This document shows positions 1 to 5,064 of a stretch of DNA of 5,638 nucleotides, one piece after another; position 1 is the stretch's first letter, and each line of letters starts with the position of its first letter. The notes beneath the pieces are model-generated. The model was not told the DNA's origin. It did no database searches and worked only from the letters and a program-made list of their open reading frames with translations. This DNA comes from Chloroflexota bacterium. GTDB lineage: Bacteria > Chloroflexota > UBA5177 > JANWHV01. The position numbers and the translations under genes are program-made. The stretch is from contig JANWHV010000283.1 in the NCBI GenBank assembly GCA_025450255.1, positions 1-5,638 on the forward strand. Reading direction: 5' to 3'.

Positions 1-48
1 CTGCGACCGACCGGCATTTTGGGCGCTCAAGTCGTGGAAAAAGCGTGA
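1..48 (+). CDS. livH: LivH-type permease, last 15 codons (5' end outside window)
   Basis: The window opens inside a reading frame that ends LRPTGILGAQVVEKA followed by TGA at 46-48. An (F/L)RPxGLLG segment close to the C-terminus is typical of LivH and LivM permeases of the branched-chain amino acid ABC importer. The position directly in front of livM is where livH normally sits, as the other membrane half of the channel. The stop codon shares one base with the livM ATG (TGATG), so the two are translationally coupled. Only the tail is visible, so the LivH assignment rests on this short motif and on gene order. Confidence 0.7.
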   Translation: MRPTGILGAQVVEKA

Positions 49-1406
49 TGGCCCGCCTCCGCCTGTTTTTGCGGCAGGTCACGCAGTCATCGGTTCGACA
101 GAGGCTCACCTATGGCGTCGCCGTTGTCGTGGTGCTCGCGGCGTTGACCCAGGTCTTGATCAGCTCGGGCTACAGAGCGATCGCCGACTGGTTCTGGATT
201 TCGGGATGGCTCCTGTGGGCCGCGCTGGCCATGTCAGGCCGCGGCCGCTTGTTTGCCGGCTGGATCGTGTTCTTCGTGGCCATGGGGTTTTTCCCAATCG
301 TGCTGGGACCCACGGGCCACCAAGCCGACCTCACCGATGACCTGGTGCAGGCCGAAGTCTATGCTATGCTGGCGCTGGGGCTGAACGTGGTCGTGGGCTT
401 CGCCGGCCTGTTGGACCTGGGATACGCCGCGTTTTTCGCTATCGGCGCCTACGTGTTCGGCCTGGTCGCGTCGGCGCAGTTTCAGCCGTCCAGCACGTTC
501 AGCAGCCCGATAATTAGCTGGGGCGCCGATGGCATCCACGCGAACTTCTGGATCTTCCTGCCTTTGTGCGCGCTGATCGCCGCTATTTTTGGCGTGCTGC
601 TTGGCGCGCCGACCCTCCGCCTCCGCGGCGACTACCTGGCCATCGTGACGCTTGGCTTCGGCGAGATAGTGCATAAGACGGTGATTAATCTTGGCATCGG
701 ACCCACCACCACGGCGCTGAATTGGCCGAATATCACCGGCGGCGACAACAGTCTATCCGGCATCTTTCAGCCACAAATTGGGCCACTACAGTTCAGCACC
801 GACCAGGTGCCCTGGTTCTACCTGGGATTGGCCGTTCTCTGCCTTATCATCCTGATTGCCTACAGCATGCAAGCCTCACGCCTGGGACGCGCCTGGGTTG
901 CCATGCGCGAGGACGAGCTGGCGGCCTCGTGCATGGGCATCAATCTTCGCAACACGAAGCTGCTGGCATTCGCCATGGGTGCGTTCTTCTCCGGCTTCGC
1001 GGGCGTAATCCAGGGGAGCCGTATCGGCTCGGTCAACCCAAACCAGTTCACCTTCGTGGTGTCAATCTCCATCCTGGTCATGGTCGTGCTTGGCGGCATC
1101 GGCAGCGTGCCGGGCGTGGTTTTCGGCGCCGCCTTGATCGCGATCATCCAGTTCTTCGCGCTCGATCGCCTGAATACGGTGGCGCACGGCCTCGGAGATA
1201 CGACGCATATCGGTTTCCTGCAGAGCGTCGACTTGATCCAGGCGCAATACCTCATTTTCGGCATCATGCTCGTGCTTATGATGATCTTCCGCCCCGCCGG
1301 CCTGATCCCCAGTGGGCGGCGACGCCGTGAGCTGCAACCTGGCGACGAGGGCATTCTCGAGGAAGAGAATATTCAGCTTGTCGATGTGCGCGGGAGCGAA
1401 GTCTAG
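48..1406 (+). CDS. livM: Branched-chain amino acid ABC transporter permease LivM
   Basis: Inner-membrane permease of a LIV/HAAT-type importer; it pairs with LivH to form the path for Leu/Ile/Val or related amino acids. The 452-residue product is very hydrophobic, with about ten or eleven predicted membrane spans. Three come before the conserved core (about residues 20-39, 45-63 and 69-87). The core carries family landmarks: LNVVVGFAGLLDLGYAAF near 112-129, GAPTLRLRGDYLAIVTLGFG near 186-205, the cytoplasmic coupling loop GRAWVAMREDELAASCMGIN near 280-299, and GGIGSVPGVVFGAAL near 349-363. It ends after FRPAGL with a charged soluble tail of about 35 residues rich in R, then E and D. It is longer than many LivM proteins because of the extra N-terminal spans, as in the long enterobacterial form. 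I chose ATG 48 because GGAAA at 36-40 is well spaced from it. GTG at 45 is in frame and would add one residue. Confidence 0.95.
   Translation: MARLRLFLRQVTQSSVRQRLTYGVAVVVVLAALTQVLISSGYRAIADWFWISGWLLWAALAMSGRGRLFAGWIVFFVAMGFFPIVLGPTGHQADLTDDLVQAEVYAMLALGLNVVVGFAGLLDLGYAAFFAIGAYVFGLVASAQFQPSSTFSSPIISWGADGIHANFWIFLPLCALIAAIFGVLLGAPTLRLRGDYLAIVTLGFGEIVHKTVINLGIGPTTTALNWPNITGGDNSLSGIFQPQIGPLQFSTDQVPWFYLGLAVLCLIILIAYSMQASRLGRAWVAMREDELAASCMGINLRNTKLLAFAMGAFFSGFAGVIQGSRIGSVNPNQFTFVVSISILVMVVLGGIGSVPGVVFGAALIAIIQFFALDRLNTVAHGLGDTTHIGFLQSVDLIQAQYLIFGIMLVLMMIFRPAGLIPSGRRRRELQPGDEGILEEENIQLVDVRGSEV
1392..1396 (+). promoter_or_regulatory. Ribosome binding site that supports the early livG start
   Basis: GGGAG lies nine bases before GTG 1406, inside the end of livM. 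It supports the GTG that overlaps the livM TAG as the livG start. The later in-frame ATG at 1463 has only a GGGG at 1454-1457 in front of it. Confidence 0.6.
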
Positions 1407-2278
1407 TGGCGACGATCGCGGCTGGTTATGGCAACCCGACGTCCGTCCGTCCCGGGGCGCTGATGCAAACTATCAGCCTCAGCAAATCGTTTGGCGGACT
1501 GACCGCGGTGCAGAACATCGATTTCCATATCGATCCAGGCGAGATCGTCGGCGTGATCGGTCCTAACGGCGCCGGAAAGTCCACCTTCTTCAATCTGATA
1601 ACCGGCCTGTACAAACCAACTCAGGGCGCCATTCTGGTGGTCGGTAATGACATGACCGGGAAACGGCCTGATGTTCTGCTGCGAGCCGGAGTGGCGCGTA
1701 CGTTTCAGAATATCCGCTTGTTCCAGAATATGACCGTGCTGGAAAACGTGCTGGTCGGCTACCATTCCAGGCTATCGTCGCGGCTAATCGGCGATATTCT
1801 AAAATTGCCCCGCACGCGGCGTGAAGAGCGAGAGGCGCGCCTGCGCGCCCTCGAGATCCTGCGCTTTTTTGGCGACCGCCTGTCGCCTCATCGCTATGAA
1901 CTGGCACGGAACCTGGCGTACGCCGATAGAAGGTTGCTGGAGATTGCGCGGGCAATGGCCTCCTCGCCGAAGCTGCTGCTCCTTGACGAGCCGACCGTGG
2001 GCATGAACCCGGCCGAGACCGAGAACGCGATCCGGATTATCGCGCGCATCCGCTCGCAAGAGTTGGCAATCATCTTGATCGAGCACAAGCTGAACGTGGT
2101 GATGGGCATGTCCAATCGTGTCGTGGTGCTCGATTATGGGCAGAAGATCGCCGAGGGCACGCCGCGCGAGGTTCAGACCAATGAGCAGGTGATCGAGGCG
2201 TATCTTGGCCGGAAGGCCGCCGCGCAGGCCGCCGCGGTACTCGATAAGCGCGACGCCCTGGGAGAGACACGCGCATGA
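1406..2278 (+). CDS. livG: Branched-chain amino acid ABC transporter ATP-binding protein LivG
   Basis: Cytoplasmic ATPase that powers the LivHM channel together with LivF. In the 290-residue product the Walker A motif GPNGAGKST is at 52-60, the Q-loop glutamine in ARTFQNIRLF is Q101, Walker B LLLLDEP ends near 196 with D194 and E195, and the LivG-type D-loop GMNPAET is at 199-205. The H-loop is IEHK with H227. The signature region is unusual: it reads NLAYADRRLLEIARAM (169-184), whereas the family usually has NLPYGDQRRLEIARAL, so the signature glycine is alanine and following positions also differ. After the usual end YLG (266-268) there is an Ala-rich tail of about 22 residues. The GTG start overlaps the livM TAG by one base and has a good GGGAG site. 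Most family members begin near M20 (MQTISLSKSFGG), so a start at 1463 is possible. Confidence 0.95.
   Translation: MATIAAGYGNPTSVRPGALMQTISLSKSFGGLTAVQNIDFHIDPGEIVGVIGPNGAGKSTFFNLITGLYKPTQGAILVVGNDMTGKRPDVLLRAGVARTFQNIRLFQNMTVLENVLVGYHSRLSSRLIGDILKLPRTRREEREARLRALEILRFFGDRLSPHRYELARNLAYADRRLLEIARAMASSPKLLLLDEPTVGMNPAETENAIRIIARIRSQELAIILIEHKLNVVMGMSNRVVVLDYGQKIAEGTPREVQTNEQVIEAYLGRKAAAQAAAVLDKRDALGETRA
2260..2266 (+). promoter_or_regulatory. Ribosome binding site of livF inside livG
   Basis: GGGAGAG lies eight bases before ATG 2275 and within the last codons of livG. Together with the ATGA stop/start overlap (2275-2278) it fixes the livF start and indicates coupled translation. Confidence 0.7.
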
Positions 2279-3000
2279 TCTTGCTGCAATTCAATGCCGT
2301 GCACACGCATTACGGCCCGATCCACGTGCTCAAGGGCGTGAACTACCGCGTGGAGGAGGGCGAGATCGTGTGCCTTCTCGGCGCGAACGGCGCCGGGAAG
2401 ACCACCACGATGAAGACGATTATGGGGCTCGTCCATCCCACAAGCGGCGGCGTCTCCTTTCGCGGTAAGGACATCGTCAAGATGACCCCAGCGGACGTGG
2501 TGAAGGCGGGTATCGCGCCGGTACCTGAGGGGCGCCGAGTCTTCGCGCGCATGAGCGTCTCGGAGAACCTCGAATTGGGCGCGTACATCCGCAAAGACCA
2601 TAAGGCTATCGCGGACGACATGGCGCGCGTATTCGACCTCTTCCCTCGCTTGAAGGAGCGGCGCAAACAACTCGCGGGCTTCATGAGCGGCGGCGAACAA
2701 CAAATGCTGGCCATAGGCAGGGCCATGATGGCACGCCCCTCCATGTTGATTATGGACGAGCCCTCGATGGGCCTTTCGCCTATCTTCGTGGAACGGGTTT
2801 TCGACACCGTGCTGGCAATTAACAAGCAGGGCGTTACGATATTCATGGTGGAACAGAACGCCAACATGGCGCTCTCCATCGCCAATCGCGGCTACGTGCT
2901 GCAGACCGGCGAGGTGGTGCTGGAAGACAGCGCCGCGAACCTGCTGCAAAGCGAGCTGGTGCGCAAGACATACCTGGGAGAGACCATCGACGTCAGCTGA
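2275..3000 (+). CDS. livF: Branched-chain amino acid ABC transporter ATP-binding protein LivF
   Basis: Second ATPase of the LIV/HAAT importer, partner of LivG. The 241-residue length is normal for LivF. Walker A GANGAGKTT is at 36-44, a canonical ABC signature MSGGEQQMLAIGRA at 137-150, and Walker B LIMDEP at 158-163 with E162. Two family-specific departures are present. The Q-loop position, aligned by GIAPVPEGRRVF, is E85 instead of Gln. The H-loop position is Gln (MVEQN, Q194) instead of His. Both are usual for LivF and help separate it from LivG. The start ATG overlaps the livG TGA (ATGA). The gene is the last of the visible liv operon and is followed by a short GC-rich inverted-repeat stretch. 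Confidence 0.95.
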   Translation: MILLQFNAVHTHYGPIHVLKGVNYRVEEGEIVCLLGANGAGKTTTMKTIMGLVHPTSGGVSFRGKDIVKMTPADVVKAGIAPVPEGRRVFARMSVSENLELGAYIRKDHKAIADDMARVFDLFPRLKERRKQLAGFMSGGEQQMLAIGRAMMARPSMLIMDEPSMGLSPIFVERVFDTVLAINKQGVTIFMVEQNANMALSIANRGYVLQTGEVVLEDSAANLLQSELVRKTYLGETIDVS

Positions 3001-3022
3001 CGCGCCAGGCGCGCTCGGCGCG
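3001..3022 (+). repeat. Two overlapping small hairpins after livF
   Basis: Directly after the livF stop, CGCGC (3001-3005) can pair with GCGCG (3009-3013) around loop CAG. CGCGC (3010-3014) can also pair with GCGCG (3018-3022) around loop TCG. The two share bases 3010-3013, so in RNA they are mutually exclusive. No T-run follows, so this is not a standard intrinsic terminator. It could weaken read-through into the next gene or protect the 3' end of the liv message; both are inference. Confidence 0.4.
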
Positions 3023-3039
3023 GGAATGCGTGGTACTTC

Positions 3040-4236
3040 ATGGCACGAACGCGGCTGGCATTGCTTGTTTCCGGGCTCTGCATACTGGCGGGCGCGGCAG
3101 GAATCCGCGAGGCGAGCGGCAGCAGCGCATTCCCGCGTACAATCGCGATCAGCGGAGATCCCGTTACCGTGGCAGTCGATAGCCTGACCAAGCGCGCATT
3201 CGTGGTAAACGACGTCTATTCCACGGTAAGCGTGCTCGATACGGTAAGCGGCAATGTCTTGCGCGCCGTGCCCATCGGCCAGGGCGCCTATGCGCTGGCG
3301 GTCGACGAACACCTTGGCCGTGTTTTCGTGCCCAGTGCCGGCGATGATTCCCTGACGATCCTTGACGCCAATATTGGGAGCGTGCTACGAACGATTGCGC
3401 TTGGCTATTCGCCAAACCTGGTAACAGTCAATACCCCGGCCGGTCGAGTCTACGTTACCAGCACCGATGGCACGATGCTCACGATACTTGACGGCCACGA
3501 CGGGAAGCGCCTTTATTCGGTAGCCTTGCCCTCCGAGCCTCTCGCGATGGCGGCGAACCAGAACTTCCACCAGGTGCTGCTGGCAACGGCTTCAGGGATG
3601 CTGGAGGCGCGCGATGCCGGCACCGGCGCCTTACTGCACGCCACGCCTATTGGCGGCTACCCCGCCGCGCTCGCTGTCGACGCGATGTCTCGCCGCATAT
3701 TTGTCGCCAACGGGGACGACGCGACCGTGCGTATGCTCGACGCGCGAACTGGTGTGTTGCTGCATACCGCGCACGTACCGAGCAGCCCAGTCGCGATGAC
3801 AGTTGTCAATGCGGCAGGACGGGTGGTCGTCGCCAGCAGCCTGGGCGCGGCCGGGTCCGGCGCTTCCGGCAGCGTGAGCGTCCTCGACGCGACGACAGGC
3901 CAACTGTTGGCGACGACGCCGATGGACGGCAGCCCTCTCGCCATATTGCCGGACGAGCGGTCGCGTGACGCGCTCATCGACATCAATACCGCGATTCTCG
4001 ACGTAGATGCCACGACCGGCGCTACCATCCGGTCACTCCCGGTACGCGGCATGCGGGTCACCGGCCAGGCAATGGCGGTCGACGAGCGGACGGGGCATAT
4101 CTTCGTAGTAAACACCGACGATTCAAATGCCACTCATCACGGCTCGATCCTCGACTGGGCACGCCAATGGCTGCCGTTTATGAGGGGCAGCGCATCGCCG
4201 TACGGCAGCGTGGATGAGTACGAGGCCGCGCACTAG
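3040..4236 (+). CDS. Secreted YncE/YVTN-like beta-propeller protein
   Basis: A 398-residue predicted extracytoplasmic protein. Residues 1-29 look like a Sec signal peptide: RTR near the start, hydrophobic LALLVSGLCILAGAAG, then polar EASGSS. C14 is preceded by Leu, so a lipobox is unlikely. The rest consists of about eight repeats of 37-47 residues with the YVTN pattern: P..VAVD at the start, then RxFVxN, VxxLDxxTG, and VLxTxxxG. Units begin near 40, 82, 124, 166, 207, 249, 298 and 342; the seventh is worn and the last lacks its final strand. The N-terminal strand RTIAISGD (33-40) resembles a repeat's closing strand, so it probably completes the last blade. Such folds mostly bind ligands or proteins, and no catalytic residues are evident. 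The gene lies 39 bases after livF on the same strand, with only weak ribosome-binding sequence in front of ATG 3040. The family assignment is firm but the ligand and role are unknown. Confidence 0.85.
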   Translation: MARTRLALLVSGLCILAGAAGIREASGSSAFPRTIAISGDPVTVAVDSLTKRAFVVNDVYSTVSVLDTVSGNVLRAVPIGQGAYALAVDEHLGRVFVPSAGDDSLTILDANIGSVLRTIALGYSPNLVTVNTPAGRVYVTSTDGTMLTILDGHDGKRLYSVALPSEPLAMAANQNFHQVLLATASGMLEARDAGTGALLHATPIGGYPAALAVDAMSRRIFVANGDDATVRMLDARTGVLLHTAHVPSSPVAMTVVNAAGRVVVASSLGAAGSGASGSVSVLDATTGQLLATTPMDGSPLAILPDERSRDALIDINTAILDVDATTGATIRSLPVRGMRVTGQAMAVDERTGHIFVVNTDDSNATHHGSILDWARQWLPFMRGSASPYGSVDEYEAAH

Positions 4237-4254
4237 CCGGGTGCGTTAGTGCGC
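4228..4254. terminator. Inverted repeat over two convergent stop codons, candidate bidirectional terminator
   Basis: GCGCACTA (4228-4235) and TAGTGCGC (4247-4254) are perfect 8-base complements around an 11-base loop. The arms contain most of the TAG stop of the propeller gene and of the TAA stop of the phosphatase gene on the other strand, which are only nine bases apart. Being symmetric, the structure could form in either transcript. There is no T-run on either side, so intrinsic termination is uncertain. It may instead be a 3'-end stabiliser. Confidence 0.4.
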
Positions 4255-4893
4255 CGGTAGCCGATCGGGCCAGGACTTCGATGGACCGAGGTGGGCCGTA
4301 TCGTTAAACAGCGCTAACTCGCCGCCGGAGGGATACACGTCGACGATCGTCAAGGCGGCGTTATCCTGACGTAGCTTCCAGAGATGGTCGGCCGCAATCC
4401 CGAGGTACGAGGCGACCGCACCACGTATCGTGCCGCCGTGCGCCGCCACAAGCGCGCGGGCATCGCCGTCTACAAACTCACGCTGGATTTCCGCGAACGC
4501 GCGATCGACGCGCCGCGCCAGATGTAGACGGGACTCGCCGCCGGGCGGGGCACTGTGGACAGGGTCCACGACGAACGTGTTCCACGCCTCGGGGAAGCGC
4601 GCCTTGATTTCGGCGGTGGTAAGCCCCTCCCACTCGCCATAGTTCAGCTCATTGAGATCGGCCATCTGCCGGACGTGGCAGGGTCGCCCGGCCAGGATGA
4701 TCTCGGCGGATTCTCTGGCGCGGCCGAGGGCCGAGCTGAAGCATGCGGTAAATTGCTCGTCGCGGAGCCGATCGCGCAGCAGCGCGACCTGCCGCCGCCC
4801 CTCGGCGTTGAGCGGCACGTCGACCTGTCCCTGATAGCGGCCTTCGTAATTCCAGTCGGTTATGCCATGGCGCACCAGAAACAGTCGGATCAT
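4246..4893 (-). CDS. Histidine phosphatase family protein (phosphoglycerate mutase-like / CobC-like)
   Basis: A 215-residue cytoplasmic phosphatase of the histidine (dPGM-type) superfamily, which moves phosphate through a phosphohistidine. The N-terminus MIRLFLVRHGITDWN has catalytic H9 next to R8. The family run RYQGQVDVPLNAEGRRQ follows at 19-35, SSALGRARESAE at 53-64 supplies conserved R58, NELNYGEWEG at 81-90 supplies the probable acid E82, and VAAHGGTIR at 149-157 supplies the second active-site H152. The residues needed for phosphatase activity are therefore present. The sequence resembles alpha-ribazole phosphatases and broad-specificity phosphatases, but no cobalamin gene is nearby, so the substrate is open. 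I chose ATG 4893 because RHG normally lies within ten residues of the start. In-frame ATGs at 4929 and 4965 would add 12 or 24 residues unlike the family. It converges on the propeller gene. Confidence 0.9.
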   Translation of the reverse strand: MIRLFLVRHGITDWNYEGRYQGQVDVPLNAEGRRQVALLRDRLRDEQFTACFSSALGRARESAEIILAGRPCHVRQMADLNELNYGEWEGLTTAEIKARFPEAWNTFVVDPVHSAPPGGESRLHLARRVDRAFAEIQREFVDGDARALVAAHGGTIRGAVASYLGIAADHLWKLRQDNAALTIVDVYPSGGELALFNDTAHLGPSKSWPDRLPAH

Positions 4894-4899
4894 CACTTC

Positions 4900-4929
4900 A
4901 TAGTACTGTCGCCAGCGGCCTGACGTCAT
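4900..4929 (-). promoter_or_regulatory. Weak candidate promoter for the phosphatase, with a TGACGTCA palindrome
   Basis: Read on the minus strand, ATGACG (4929-4924) and TACTAT (4905-4900) match the -35 and -10 consensus at four of six bases each, with an 18-base spacer. This would place the transcript start at or within a few bases of ATG 4893, giving a leaderless or nearly leaderless message. That fits the lack of a clear ribosome binding site. The perfect 8-base palindrome TGACGTCA (4921-4928) overlaps the -35 and could be half or all of an operator. Matches this weak occur by chance. Confidence 0.2.
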
Positions 4930-4933
4930 GGGC

Positions 4934-4954
4934 CTGCCGGCATCCTGCCGGCAG
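4934..4954. repeat. Strong 9-bp hairpin made of two copies of a palindrome
   Basis: CTGCCGGCA (4934-4942) and TGCCGGCAG (4946-4954) pair perfectly around loop TCC. Each arm contains the self-complementary TGCCGGCA, so the element is also a direct repeat (CCTGCCGGCA at 4933-4942 and 4944-4953). On the + strand it is followed by CTTTTC (4955-4960), giving the look of a short rightward intrinsic terminator. On the minus strand, the direction of both flanking genes, no T-run follows. It lies between the DUF4058 and phosphatase genes. Confidence 0.55.
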
Positions 4955-4962
4955 CTTTTCAA

Positions 4963-4990
4963 CACGGAGGTCGCGGAGAAACGGAGATGG
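4963..4990. repeat. Degenerate 9-base tandem repeat of the CACGGAG type
   Basis: CACGGAGGT, CGCGGAGAA and ACGGAGATG follow one another and share the core CGGAG. This resembles the intergenic CACGGAGG/ACACGGAGA-type repeats seen in many unrelated bacterial genomes, which produce spurious translations such as NTEDTEK; one frame here reads NTEVAEK. I recognise the type from memory and could not search for it. Only about three units remain, so it looks like a remnant. It directly adjoins the hairpin at 4934-4954. Confidence 0.4.
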
Positions 4991-5064
4991 GAGCGTGTAA
5001 GGATATCCGCGCGAGTTCATGGCCTACCGGGATGTGAGCGGAGAAGATCGGCGAGCCGGCAGCG

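Noticed and set aside
722..1330. A 202-codon + strand frame inside livM
   Set aside because: It overlaps conserved LivM sequence in another frame and encodes Arg/Pro/His-rich sequence without family features.
2257..2984. Exact 12-base repeat CCTGGGAGAGAC near the ends of livG (2257-2268) and livF (2973-2984)
   Set aside because: About one such match is expected by chance in this length. The first copy includes the livF ribosome binding site, and the second encodes the normal YLGET end of LivF with no suitably spaced start codon.
3079..3084. Cys 14 of the propeller protein as a lipoprotein attachment site
   Set aside because: The residue before it is Leu rather than Gly, Ala or Ser, and the Cys sits inside the hydrophobic core of the signal peptide, so an ordinary Sec signal peptide fits better.
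2173..3312. A 379-codon open frame on the minus strand across livF
   Set aside because: It lies opposite livF, whose ABC motifs are intact, and its translation is rich in His, Arg and Ala with no recognisable domain. It is a by-product of high GC content.
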